Positions 10,701-21,083 of a stretch of DNA of 39,015 nt are shown piece by piece (position 1 is the stretch's first letter; every line of letters begins with the position of its first letter). Origin of the DNA: Dicyema japonicum (taxonomy: Eukaryota > Dicyemida > Rhombozoa > Dicyemidae). The stretch covers positions 1,344,447 to 1,383,461 of the forward strand of contig RDEW01000004.1 of the NCBI GenBank assembly GCA_011109175.1, read 5' to 3'. Made by a program: the position numbers and the translations under genes. The notes under the pieces were generated by a model. That model did not search any database, was not told the origin of the DNA, and saw only the letters and a program-made list of their open reading frames with translations.

Positions 10701-12502
10701 TCGTCCAACAACATAGTTTGAGAAGATTTAGCAAAGTAGTCAATAAATCCGACAAAGAGCATCAAAATTCTGGACAGCACTGCATTTTTCTTTTCCTTTT
10801 GGATTTCGTCCTCTGATTCTTCAATCAGAAAATCTTTTATGCGGGAAATTTCGTCAAAAAATATTCCGCTAATCTCGTTTTTACTCACTTTGTCGAAAAT
10901 CTCCCGTCCATTGGTTTTGGAAATACAAAACTCCTCTGTGAAACTAAAGAAAGAAATTCCCAAGGCATCAGTCGGCACATGAAGGTCCCGCGAACCCAGG
11001 GTGGCATCCAAATTCCAGATTAATGAGATCTCCGAGTAAGAGAACAAAATGAAGTCGATTATTAATTTTAAAGACAACTTCACTCTTGCCAACCAATTTT
11101 TGTTGCCTTGTAGCAAAACTGTATAGAATTCCCCATTTTTGGGGAACTGAAAATACACTAGGGACTTCTTTCTCCCATTCATACCAACGTGGGACTTGAC
11201 GAAACAAAGAGGAGACCTTCCCAACTTGATATTCTCGTCCAAGTCGTACACTGAGGGAACAACCTCGACACCCGTGAGCGTAGCCATCCTCTGAATGACC
11301 GTCTAATGGTTTATAGACTCTGTCTTACCTTTTTGACGTTGGAGAAGAGGACAATTCCTCGTTCGTGAAGGAATTCTCGAAGAATGGAAGACACTTTTCC
11401 TCCGATTAGAACCACTTTGGGGGATAAGAGTCGAATCTTCTCATAGCATTTATAATCCAAAAATTCCCGCTTAAATTGAAACAGGAAAATACCTCATTGT
11501 GGAATTGTTCAATGGATGAGTACCCAGGTAGGGTTGTACTGTCAAATTGCTGAGAGATCAACAAAATAGTGACGTCACAAGAGAGGTTCATAAGGCTCTT
11601 GTGCCAAAATTGATAAGAGAACACGACACCGTTAAAAATATTGACATCAAATTCATCCTCCAAAATCTGAGAAATTAAATAAATTATAAATAGTTTTTAA
11701 TAAATTTAGATAATTTAAAATAAATGTTATTTTTCAATTTTATTTAAATACAGTTTTGATGTGATATATGTTCTTCCTGTAATCCAAGTTGCAGATTTCA
11801 TCAACCACCTTTAAAATTTTGGGAATAAACTCCTCATCTATTCCTTTCGACTTTAAAATACAGGAGGCAAATTTTTGATAGAATTTCTTATACTGTTCCC
11901 TAAGAGTTATCATCGTAAACTACATAATATCGGCCATATTTGTGGACGATTTGTCCGAATACTTCAGGGCCATGTTCGAGACGTCCAACGATTTCAAAAT
12001 TTCCGAATATTTTTCATCAAAGTTGACCACGTGCTCAATAAAGTATGGCTGGGTAAAAATCTTTCCTTCTGAGGCGACCTGGGATTCTTCGGATCCCTGA
12101 GTGGCCAGAAGCTCCAAGTAACTTAGCTTGGGGACACCTTTTATATCAATCGATGTCCTCCTGGAAGTATGAGCGGAGCCTGGTTGAAAATGACCACGTG
12201 GGCAGCAGTAAACACATTTCAGGACTTTAGACCCTAAAATAGGCCCTTTTTTTTACCACGGGGCTTCACTGAGCACCAATAAGTAGCGCAGTTGTAGCAA
12301 AAGACTCTCCTACAAAAAGAGCATTGCTTCTTAAATAGAGTGATAGTTTGGCGGCATTCAAAACACCTGCTGTCGTCCAGTAATTCTCCGGTAGAGTACT
12401 TTTGGAGTAAATTTTTGCAGTATTTTGATAAGTCAATATTAAGGTCGTAAATCTCAAAATCTTTAAATACATCATCCAACTACTTTTTTTGGTTAATGAC
12501 AT
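7782..12502 (-). CDS. PIKFYVE: 1-phosphatidylinositol-3-phosphate 5-kinase (PIKfyve/Fab1)
   Basis: Makes PI(3,5)P2 from PI3P on endosomes and lysosomes. ATG at 12502, stop at 7784-7782. Twenty introns (21-34 nt except 85 nt at 11667-11751 and 274 nt at 9120-9393) leave 3930 nt, exactly 1310 codons (1309 aa), against about 2100 aa in mammals. Order: FYVE-type zinc finger (CFEC, CSFC, FCYNC, then CVYCC across an intron, about 12.2-12.4 kb); Cpn60/TCP1-like domain (about 11.0-11.66 kb, RMATLTGVEVVPS); Cys-rich CCR region (about 9.9-10.7 kb, ANCECGCC, CTVCQTTSP); PIP-kinase domain (9.0-7.8 kb) with FYQTEDERFLLK, ENLFYDCKFDK, YDLKGSMRNR, LMDENFF and VDYSML. It ends in SLYRSRF and FCMVPDRWHKLF. No DEP domain is seen. 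The FYVE finger lacks the usual RRHHCR motif (KKQCSFCRR instead). The C-terminal kinase residues look intact. Confidence 0.95.
9063..9316. repeat. 127-bp tandem duplication spanning an exon-intron boundary of PIKFYVE
   Basis: Copies 9063-9189 and 9190-9316 are essentially identical. The unit holds the first 57 coding bases of a PIKfyve exon (AKLSIEDQLATLDTIEST...) plus its splice acceptor and 70 nt of intron. The extra copy falls inside the intron, so coding is unaffected, but intron length rises from 147 to 274 nt. Confidence 0.9.
11667..11751 (-). other. 85-nt intron of PIKFYVE
   Basis: One of only two clearly long introns traced in this window. It starts GTATTTAAATAAAATTG, is almost pure A/T and ends TTTCTCAG. 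It joins exons ending HIKT and starting ILEDEFDVN. Confidence 0.8.
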
Positions 12503-12695
12503 AAAGTGAGGCACAACAGGAATTACTGTTTTTATTAGTTCAAATTTATATTTATTTTTTGATTTAACATTTTTAATAAATACTTTTTATTATTTTAATA
12601 TTATTGTGAAATCAATAAATTCATAATTGATTTAATTTAATTAATGACAAAATAAATCCCTTTCAACAGATGTCAAAAACAAGGTCGGCATTTAT

Positions 12696-13216
12696 TTCAA
12701 CAGATGTCAAAGAATTATGGGTGTGACAATTGATATGCATTTCTGTCTGACACCACACGTAGAAAACATTCTATTGAAATGCGAGAAGAAACTGAACGTA
12801 TTGAAAGATTTATCGGGAATATGGAAGAATGGTACTCACTTAGTCTTGATGAACATATACAAACAGTATATCGAGCCATGTTTCACATATGCATGCGCCT
12901 TGTGGGAACCGTACACATCTTTGACAAATATGAGGAAAGTTGAAGAAATGCAAATAAGGGCTTACAGAGTAACGAAGCGTTGGATTTGTGAAGATCACCA
13001 AACCGGGCCTACGCCTCTGGAGGCCCTTATGAGGCGAAATTCCTGATCACAGGAAGGTCGCCCTGAAAATTCAGTCAGCCGTCCTGTACGTTCATACGCG
13101 GGCACGAGGGAAGAACACCGGGCAACGATGAGGTCGCTGTTAGAATTCATTGGGATCACGTGATAACTAGTCTGATTTTACCGTGGTCTTGGGTTGGTAA
13201 ATAAAATAAAAATAAA
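12696..13216 (+). mobile_element. LINE pol C-terminus with 3' end
   Basis: The open frame 12717-13046 gives GVTIDMHFCLTPHVENILLK, CEKKLNVLKDLSG and YIEPCFTYACALWEPY, the usual RT thumb and post-RT region (LGV..D..L....HV.......L). After a stop, DNA continues to GGGATCACGTGATAACTAGT and an AAATAAAATAAAAATAAAT tail at 13198-13216. It is related to the fragment at 24745-25420, which has the same layout and 3' end. Confidence 0.8.
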
Positions 13217-13639
13217 TGGTTGACAAGGTCTACATTAGGGCTAGCAGGGATTTGGCACGCAATGGGAGTTACCCCTTATCTTCGCTAGGTCAATGATCTG
13301 GAATAGCCTCATGTCGTTTCTTTCTGCAATCCTGTTAGCCGCCCGATTAACCCGGTCATGAACGCCAAACATCTTTACGGAGATCTCTGGAATGTCGACT
13401 GATCCCCAATGCCGCAGTAATTCCTATTTTTCGAATCTTCTGTAGTACTCACTGGGAACCTGCGCGCATCAGAGAATTTAACAAATTCACATTAGAGAGT
13501 GTCCGTGCACGTTGAATCCCAAGCAAGACATCTTCTTTGGCTCCACGGCATAGTCGTTACGTTTTCCGACTTCTTTACAATCTCTCAAATCCGACAACTT
13601 TCAGAGAGCAAATAAATGTGGGTATTAATTATCTGTAAC
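13217..13639. other. no gene seen
   Basis: Mixed-composition DNA with short open frames in several phases and no motif I recognise. It may be more degraded LINE sequence. Confidence 0.35.
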
Positions 13640-13884
13640 AATCTTTAATAAATAATATAACCAATTACATGTCTCGAACATAATCTAAAAGTTTTAGAGT
13701 TTGAATCTCCCTGCTGTCCATACAAAATGCGGGTTCTGGGATTGACGAATGACACCGTAAACCAGTGATTCATCTTTGCGGAACTGGAATGTTTTTTAGG
13801 ATTCACACAAAAAGAAGTTAAGAAATCTCGGTGTATTTGCCTCATACCTTGTTTATTAACATAACTGTTTTTTTTAAATAAAGT
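13640..13884 (+). mobile_element. SINE, diverged copy
   Basis: Aligns in order with the complete SINE at 22315-22639: a degraded B box (GAGTTTGAATCTCCCTGCTG), then GCGGAACTGGA, CACACAAAAAGAAGT, and the 3' block AACTGTTTTTTTTAAATAAAGTGTGTG. The tRNA-like head before the B box is mostly lost. The end runs straight into a 108-bp tandem duplication. Confidence 0.7.
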
Positions 13885-14099
13885 GTGTGCAGGTAATCGA
13901 AGGCTCAAGGGCGGAAATTATCATTTCAAGCAGAAACAATGGCCGAGGGTGTCTGTGTTTATGCAAAGAACCAGGAAATTCATTGGGAAAATGTGTGCAG
14001 GTAATCGAAGGCTCAAGGGCGGAAATTATCATTTCAAGCAGAAACAATGGCCGAGGGTGTCTGTGTTTATGCAAAGAACCAGGAAATTCATTGAAAAAA
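13884..14099. repeat. 108-bp tandem duplication
   Basis: Two copies (13884-13991, 13992-14099) begin TGTGTGCAGGTAATCG. Because 108 is a multiple of 3, open frames on both strands repeat in phase. These are consequences of the duplication and not evidence of a repeat protein. Confidence 0.9.
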
Positions 14100-14240
14100 A
14101 ATTATTTATGTGAGGAATCCCGATCAGTCCTGAGAGAGGACACCTTGTTCGAGTTCCTCTACAGGAATTAAGAAGATACTTCCTGAAATTAGTGGGATCA
14201 CTTAATTAGTTGGCTTTGCTGTCTACTCGCAATTTTTGGA
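14100..14240 (+). mobile_element. LINE 3'-end fragment
   Basis: Contains GGGATCACTTAATTAGTTGG at about 14187-14206, the same 3' block as at 37671 and (with changes) 25349. The bases before it (CGATCAGTCCTGAGAGAGG) could be the C-terminal codons of the LINE pol. Almost no tail is visible. Confidence 0.6.
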
Positions 14241-14764
14241 TTTTTAAAATAATTATCATTTCTGACAGAAAAATTGATAACATTATGAAATTGGGTCACC
14301 TTAATTCGAAATAATTGACCTTAATTTGTTTGTGTGATCGAGTCCAAAAAATAATTTTCAATCTTTTGTAGTTAAATTATTCGCGGAAAAGGCGTGATCC
14401 CTTGTCTCTATGGGTAACAGGGACTTTGTGATTCATTTTATTAGCTATTGATTATTTAATTCAGAATTTGTTTCATTTCGAATTAAATCTGAAAACTTTT
14501 TAAACTATATAGTTTTCCATTTTTTAGGTTAGTGAAGTCAAAAAAACTTAACAACTAGCCAAACATATAATTTATTTAAAATTAGCTGCAGTCAAAATGG
14601 AAAACCTCACGATTCATAAGGAAATGCGTTCAATTTTTATCTTTTTTCCTTATTGCGATAAGCAACCTGATACATTCCAGATTTATTGTGTTAATAAATC
14701 CGACGTAGTTTAATTACTATGCTTTTAAAATCAAAAAATCAAAATTTCTCTCCATTTTTGTTTG
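14241..14764. other. no gene seen; half of a hairpin repeat
   Basis: AT-rich. TAAGGAAATGCGTTCAAT near 14.61 kb matches one arm of the hairpin repeat (TAAGGAGATGCGCTCAAT in copy 1). The other arm is not adjacent. Confidence 0.45.
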
Positions 14765-14900
14765 TTCCGTGCCGGGCAATGTCCTGATGGTTCTGAGTTA
14801 GGATCTCGCTGTTTACATTCCGGCTGAAGGCTCTACACATCTATGATGCTTTGGGTATGAAGGTGACGGAAATTTTAATAACATTTTCCGGACCAATGCA
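14765..14900 (+). mobile_element. SINE 5' part, diverged
   Basis: GTTAGGATCTCGCTGTTTAC, then ACACATCTATGATGCTTTGG and GAAGGTGACG follow the same order as the complete SINE (TCAAATCTCGCTGCTG, CGCATCTACGATGC, GAGTGACG). The head contains a weak tRNA-like stretch (GTGCCGGGCAATG). Similarity fades after about 14900. Confidence 0.6.
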
Positions 14901-15639
14901 TCCCAGGCCTCCTTAGAACATCTTACTTAGCTTATCGATAACTGGGCGGATATTGTAGTATCATTTGTTGACCACAAACATTCACATACTATTGATATTA
15001 ATCATTGTAGAAAACTTTAAGAAAAATCATACTGAAGGCCACCACGTGTTTTGGTTATTTAATGTCAAAAAAATCAATATAAGATATAATCGTGGAATTT
15101 TAATTTTTGAACTTAGAGTTAAGATTTACTATTTGTGACTAGAAGTATGTAATGTCTATGTTAACTGAACAGGTTGAATGATCAGTACGGTGGACATTTC
15201 ATAAGAGTTAATCCATAATTTCTTGCACTATTACACATTATTCCAGAACCTAGTGCTTTCATTTCCACGTGCCTTTGAATCTTTGATAACAAACCTGAAG
15301 AGGGATAGATGATAGAACCATTTCCATCAAATGGAATAGGGAATGCGCTCTCAATCACGAGAGCTACTTACATTTTATTAGAAACATAAAATCACGTTAC
15401 TATCGTTTTAAATGTGCAAGTTTGACAATAATTTTCTTTTTTAATTTTAGGTTGGGTGAGATTCTAACTCGGAGTCTTTTGACACATCATCATATACGTG
15501 CGAATTCTGATAAGTAATCCTCTCACTTGTGGAAAGAAGGGTGATAATAGTTTCCCAAATCATAAAATAGGTAGACATTCAGTGCAATAGAGGTACGTCA
15601 CCATCTCAACCTTCCGACCGATTAACTGTTCTTATATGC
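14901..15639. other. no gene seen; half of a hairpin repeat
   Basis: No coding signal. GGAATGCGCTCTCAATCACG then AGAGCTACT at about 15342-15372 matches the other arm of the hairpin repeat. With the half at 14.61 kb it could be one element split by about 0.7 kb of inserted DNA. Confidence 0.4.
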
Positions 15640-15972
15640 TTATTATTGAATTATTATTATTAAAAAGCACTTTCACAAAACCAAAGAACGTTATTTTAGC
15701 TAAGGTACAGTTTGTGCCACACGTTTCGAGATTTTTGTAGACGAGTCTTTAACATCATTAACATGATTTTTGAAAGATCCCTTTTGATCTATGCGTATTC
15801 CAAAGAATTTTTCAAGATCTTGATTTAGCCTATATTCAAAAAGTCACTCAAGATTTTTGTAGACGAGTCTTTAACATCATTAACATGATTTTTGAAAGAT
15901 CCCTTTTGATCTATGCGTATTCCAAAGAATTTTTCAAGATCTTGATTTAGCCTATATTCAAAAAGTCACTCA
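15640..15972 (-). mobile_element. LINE RT relic with a 122-bp tandem duplication
   Basis: The minus frame reads EKFFGIRIDQKGSFKNHVND, then VKDSSTKI, the LG..ID....F..H segment just after the RT core. The copies 15729-15850 and 15851-15972 are almost identical, so the segment appears twice. Upstream on the plus strand, TTATTATTATTAAAAAGCAC and TTTGTGCC match 37262-37340, suggesting the same 3' end in the same orientation. A third, diverged echo of the segment lies at 16247-16320. Confidence 0.6.
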
Positions 15973-16926
15973 ATGATAACTACCATTTCACTTTTATTGC
16001 CATGGAGAGGAGAGAAAACAAACGCATTTCTCTACTGTATCGGACTAAGGCTTGTTTTGAAGAGATGCGAACCCCGTGAAGGACTCTAGTTGAGGCAGGA
16101 GTTGAAATGGCGGTGATCAGAAGGCCTTTGCAATCCAGCTTTTAATTGCTTATCTTTGGGTTTCATCAAGTTCATAGTCACCAGTAGCAATTAGTCTAGG
16201 GACCGGTCCACTGCGCACTGGTTAGGGACCACTGCTCTACTATATTAATGTGATTTTTGCAAGATCCTTTTTGATCTATACATATTTAGTCTCGTTATCA
16301 GATAGCCTTTGCAAACACAGTGGAAATAGATATTTTAATAATTAATGAAACGAAAATAAAGAAATCGATGGTAGCTCGATTTACTACAATAAATATTGCA
16401 CGTTATTGAACAAAATGTATGCGAAGTAGCATGGATTCAATCAAAAACCCAAGAAATTGATTAAACACATATAATCTTCGGAGATAAGTCTGTGCGGATT
16501 TTGAAATCTTGAATAAAATTTTCGATAGTTCCGCCAACTTTGTTCATTTTTCCTTCTAACCATGGATTAATCGACATTCGAAGATTTCTCCCGTAAAGCA
16601 AAATTTCGCGTTTCTTAAATTTCTTGAGATTCGAATCTTTTTTAGTAGTACCAACCCTCTAAACCGTGAAGTATTGTGAAATTGAAAACATAAACAATGG
16701 TCCCTGGCTCAAGTTTCTTACGCATAACGAGCGCTAGTGTCTTTTTTCTTTGGTGTTTAACGTCGCATGCCATTACGGTTACGATTGTAAAAAACCACAC
16801 TCAGGGCCGTTGTATTACTTTTTATTTTATTTTGTATTAATAATAAATACAATAAAGATCACTTACTATGTTACACAGAATCGGATCGCTCATCGCGAAA
16901 ATGAAAAATGATAAAAAAGAAAGGAA
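15973..16926. other. transposon debris, no gene seen
   Basis: Includes the hAT-like end (16201-16234) and a diverged echo of the LINE segment duplicated upstream (GATTTTTGCAAGATCC and TTTTGATCTATACATATT, 16247-16320). The remainder has no recognisable content. Confidence 0.4.
16201..16234 (-). mobile_element. hAT-like terminal sequence
   Basis: On the minus strand it reads CAGTGGTCCCTAACCAGTGC and continues GCAGTGGACCGGTC. CAGTGGTCCC...GGACCGG is a common hAT end in animal genomes. No partner end or transposase is seen within the neighbouring kilobase. Confidence 0.5.
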
Positions 16927-16996
16927 CTGGCTAATTGAGCGCATTCCTTGCAAATCGTCAGGAGATTGCATTCTCAATTATGAGAGCAGTCAGTAA
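16927..16996 (-). repeat. hairpin repeat, copy 3
   Basis: CTGGCTAATTGAGCGCATTC opens this copy. The second arm is GGAGATTGCATTCTCAATTA and the edge AGAGCAGTCAGTAA. It is the reverse complement of copy 1, with mismatches on both arms. Similarity continues past the palindrome into an AATTTATT-containing flank, so the true unit is longer than 70 bp. Confidence 0.6.
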
Positions 16997-17358
16997 TTTC
17001 TAACTGTCTATTTTTGTATTTAATTGGCTTAATAAATTCAAGTATTATCAGTTTATTTAGTGTGACCTTAATGACATATGTAACCGCAATTGTATGTGCC
17101 ATTTAACAGTGCTTTTTCGGTAGTAGTCCCAGTTTTTACTTGACAGATTGTATTATACGAGGACAAGCTGTCACTACCGATATCATCAAACGTATTCGGT
17201 TGTTCCAGAAATTAAATAACAGATTCAGAGACCAGTTTCATGCCCAAATAACCCCAGTCACTAGGAGAATAGTGATTCGGGGTTGAGGACGTCACAACGG
17301 AAAATCCAGAAGACTAGATATATCCTTTATAACGAGGCCGTCTCTGTTCGTTTCGAGT
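16997..17358. other. no gene seen
   Basis: Unremarkable sequence. It may contain 3' exons of the minus-strand candidate that follows, but no frame is convincing. Confidence 0.3.
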
Positions 17359-17580
17359 TCAAGTTTCCGGGAAGATCGAGAACGACGAATATTCGTCACT
17401 ACAAAAGTTTTTGAGCATAAATATCCACGGTATGACTAAGAAAACGTTGTAGTCGTGTAATTTTCGTCCAAATTCCATCATTGTCGACTTGGACCATGGT
17501 AAGATCTGGTTCATGATCTTCTTAGAGTAACAGAAGTAGACAATCGTTAAATGTTTAAAATAATAGCGTATTTTTACCAT
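17359..17580 (-). CDS. possible exon(s) of a divergent hypothetical gene
   Basis: A 73-codon minus frame starts 38 bp upstream of the WDR49-like ATG, in head-to-head arrangement. Another minus frame over the same stretch (MVQVDNDGIWTKITRLQRF) is also open, so the true phase is unclear with introns this small. I recognise no family. It could be a real fast-evolving gene or chance. Confidence 0.25.
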   Translation of the reverse strand: MVKIRYYFKHLTIVYFCYSKKIMNQILPWSKSTMMEFGRKLHDYNVFLVIPWIFMLKNFCSDEYSSFSIFPET

Positions 17581-17618
17581 ATATTAAAAAAAGTAATAAA
17601 AATGTTTCCAAGGTAATA

Positions 17619-20600
17619 ATGGAATCAGAAAGATCGTCATCATTGAATGAGAAATACAGAAAAGGAATATATGAAAGAAATTTGAAATCCGGAATATCAG
17701 TATTTTCAAGAACGGCGTACACTCACCAACGCAACTTTTCAATTCCAACAAATACAATGATAAAGAACTGTAAGAGTGCGGGACATATAAGACTTCCTCT
17801 GTTGGATAATAGGTTGGTGAAATCAGGAATATCCTCAAAATATTACAAAAATGTATTAAAAGTATAAAATATGTGAAAATGATAGATTGAGAATTATTTA
17901 GAGAAGGAAATGATAGAACAACTAAAAATATCATTTGGTAAGAGCAAACATCCTGAGAATGGATTAAGTTTGAAGGAGTTTAGGGAAGCGCTGAATTTGG
18001 GAGACTCAAAGGAATATGTTGATTGTAAATAAAATGTAGAAAAGAGGAATAGAGAGACTATTTACAATCATAAACTGGAAGGATGATGAATTTATAACAT
18101 GGGATTTGTTTTGTTCGTACATATTGGTTGAATTTGAGAAGCAGGAATGCATTAATGAGGAAAGACGTGATATATCATTTATGTTACCTGCCAAAATAAA
18201 ATTACTATCGAGTCGTGATATAATAATAAAGATAACAAGTGGAATTGATGGGAGTTTCACTACTTACAGCAGAGTGAGTTGATGATTAATAGGCAGGATG
18301 GCGTGGTCACAACATGGACACAAAACTTGGATATAAAGAAGAGGAAAGTAATTGAGGTTATAATAAATAGAAGACAATAAAGAGAAGAGGAAAGTGGGTG
18401 ATGTGTTGTGGAGTATTGAGTGAGTTAAACAAAATAGTAATGGGGACAGGGTTGTCTTGTGTTGATTACGATAAGGGATAGAGAACTCGAGATAATAGAC
18501 TACCCGTCATATGAATCCTACTGTAAGATAACAGAACTAGAGTTTATTCCATTATGTTTGGAGACAAATAGTAATAGAAATGAATGTGTAATAATCTATG
18601 GAGATAAGAGTGGATGTATTACAGTAATACTAATAAATAATCCCGGTGAATGTTTGAGGTATCACATTATAATGAAAAGATTGTGGAAGAGTTATCCTGT
18701 AGTGGATGGATTCCCCACACAAACATTTAGTCAAATGCAACAAAATGTGACGTTATTTAGGTGGAAAGTGCATAATAATTGGATTGAGAGTATAAAATAT
18801 TACATGAACGATAACAAAATAATATCATGTTGCAATGATGACATTCCCCACACAGACATTTAGTCAAATGCAACAAAATGTGACGTTATTTAGGTGGAAA
18901 GTGCATAATAATTGGATTGAGAGTATAAAATATTACATGAACGATAACAAAATAATATCATGTTGCAATGATGACACTAAGAGTGTTTTCATAGGTCATC
19001 TCTGCAATTTACCATAGGATTCCCTATTCCTAAAACTAATCATCTCCGTAATATTTACAAACTGGGGAATAATTCTTACCATATAAGGGACGACTTGGTC
19101 ATAAATGTACACAGAGGAGTGAAAACATTCGCATTCTCCAAAGAACTTAATTTATTGATTACTGGAGGTTATTCCCTATTTAACATAAGGTTTTGACAGA
19201 AATCTGAGAAAACATTCGCATTCTCCAAAGAACTTAATTTATTGATTACTGGAGGTTATTCCCTATTTAACATAAGGTTTTGACAGAAATCTGAGGTGTT
19301 GGAATCCATATGTACCCCAGTAATGTTTATAATAAAATAGTCGTCCCACAGCCATTCTGCAAGGACATCGTAATCCGATAGTATTTATTCACATATGTGA
19401 TGACAAAATATACAGTATATCTACAGAAGTAAACGTGAAGGTTGTATGTAGTAATAGTAGATATGGGATATTAAGGATCTTCAGTGTATATTGTCAATAG
19501 GACAGAAAAGTCATAACATTAGTGGTGAGTTGGTAATGTGTCACTATTCTACGGATGGAATAATGTTGTGTACTGATAAGGTAGCCATTCTCCCCATTGT
19601 AAAAAAGATTAGGTAGATGTTGTTAATATGTAGAAATAATGTAAACATGGAGTATACAACAAGTCACGACAAACAAATCACATCAATATGTTATAGTGGA
19701 GAGGTCATTGCTTCTGGTTGTGAGGATTCTGTTGTGATTAACAATTTATGTAGACTATTAAAATATGGGATATTGAGGAGGGAGTTATTATATCAACAAT
19801 AAAGAATGCTCATGGACAAGATATTGTAAGCTGTCTCTGTTTTGACTCCACTGGACTGAGGTATGGGGGATGTCATGTGCTAGACTCATCAGTTCTGGGT
19901 GTGATGGCAATATTAAATTATGGAATTATTTGAATGCTCAATGTTTAGCAATATACTCCAGGACTATCCAACGGGAGTTCATTTCCTGTGATTTTTGTAC
20001 AGTTGGACAAAACACGTTATAATATTTTGTATTCAAGATTTATAATTGGGGTTGATTCGGACAAAATCATATCCATCTTTACAGACGCTAAAACCCCAAT
20101 ATTTGAATGGACTGATTCGCAAGATGGAGACATACATTCTATTAAATATTGGAATAATTTATTGGCCACGTGTTCATCTAATGGACAAATCATTATATGG
20201 AATATAATCTCCGGTCATATATTCTCTCGTTTATACCCACAAAACAGTGGACCAACCAGTCTATATCAATATTACAATTAGGCGATACACTCGTTCGAAG
20301 ATTATCCGTACTGCACACCAGGACGAACGATAAAAATAATTCAATGTTGATCGCCAGTGGTCCCTTTAATAAAATACATTTTTGGAATCCTTACATCTCC
20401 CACGAGTTCGCTTCATTCCCCCACGTAACATAGTAAACATATTTAGCCAAATAATTCTCTAATAACATCAATATGCACTAATAGTTCTGACAAAATATTG
20501 GTCTCCGCCGATGAAGACGGATTCATTCACATTTGGAATATTTTAGGATATGCAAATACAATATCCACTGACCCCCCACCACGTTGTGTATAATATTACT

Positions 20601-21072
20601 TTACAGATATTAACCAATGGAAGGCACATTCCCAATCAATTACTGATATTCTATACATTTATGCCTCTGATTTGATAGTCTCCTCTTCCACCAACAGAAC
20701 TATTAAATTATGGACTTTACAGGGAGTCTATATTGGTTTACTATAATAATCAATAAAAGGGACATTTGGACAAAAATGGAACATTCACAATCCTCACACA
20801 TTTAGACACCCCAATGTTGGAATTGACATTCTCACTGAACCATTAGACATTCAAACTGATAATAACTACATTTTCAATTCTGTTGAATTTTTTATTATTT
20901 TTAGTCAAAGACAACTAAACAAAATATCCAAATTAACACATCTCTAGCAATTAATCCCGTTATTAATGAACCTTATGGAAGACGTTTGAGGAGAGAAAGA
21001 CGTCCGATCTCTAGTAAACTGGAAGGAAATGAATTCCATAATTTAGACATTCACCAACTAAACAATTATTAG
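17619..21072 (+). CDS. WDR49: EF-hand/WD40 repeat protein, WDR49/WDY family
   Basis: Scaffold-type protein. The family includes the Drosophila Y-linked WDY gene and is linked to cilia or sperm. ATG at 17619, stop TAG at 21070-21072, 19 exons, 18 GT-AG introns of 20-25 nt. After an N-terminal tail comes an EF-hand-like segment (GLSLKEFREAL, then DDEFITWDLFCSYI). WD40 blades follow, with DGVVTTWTQNLD, GGFDRNLRCWNPYVP, VNVKIWDIKD, GCEDSVTIKIWDIEEG, GCDGNIKLWNY, NGQIIIWNIISG, FNKIHFWNP, EDGFIHIWNI and NRTIKLWTLQG. It ends with YIGTFGQKW and RRPISSKLEGNEF. Total minus introns and one copy of each internal duplication is 2829 nt, exactly 943 codons. As printed, the duplications at 18710-18975 and 19121-19294 break the frame. 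Many apparent stops are intronic, so I do not call it a pseudogene. Confidence 0.9.
18710..18975 (+). repeat. 133-bp tandem duplication inside the WDR49-like gene
   Basis: Copies 18710-18842 and 18843-18975 differ at about one base. The unit is entirely coding (PTQTFSQMQQNVTLFRW... to ISCCNDD). 133 is not a multiple of 3, so keeping both copies shifts the frame; with one copy the blade reads through normally. Confidence 0.95.
19121..19294 (+). repeat. 87-bp tandem duplication inside the WDR49-like gene
   Basis: Copies 19121-19207 and 19208-19294. Each holds the end of one exon (KTFAFSKELNLLITG), a complete 22-nt intron, and the start of the next exon (GFDRNLR). The coding part is 65 nt, so two spliced copies would shift the frame. 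Confidence 0.95.
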
Positions 21073-21083
21073 TAATTGTATTA

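Noticed and set aside
10265..11287. The 340-codon minus frame as a stand-alone gene
   Set aside because: It is one large internal exon of PIKFYVE (chaperonin-like to CCR domains). Short in-phase introns join it on both sides.
13883..14171. Repeat-containing proteins on both strands
   Set aside because: They arise only because a 108-bp duplication keeps frames open in phase. Both strands show the same effect and no family is matched.
17619..21072. WD40 region as a pseudogene full of stop codons
   Set aside because: The stops lie inside 20-25 nt GT-AG introns. After splicing, and with one copy of each tandem duplication removed, the length is an exact multiple of 3 and every blade is conserved.
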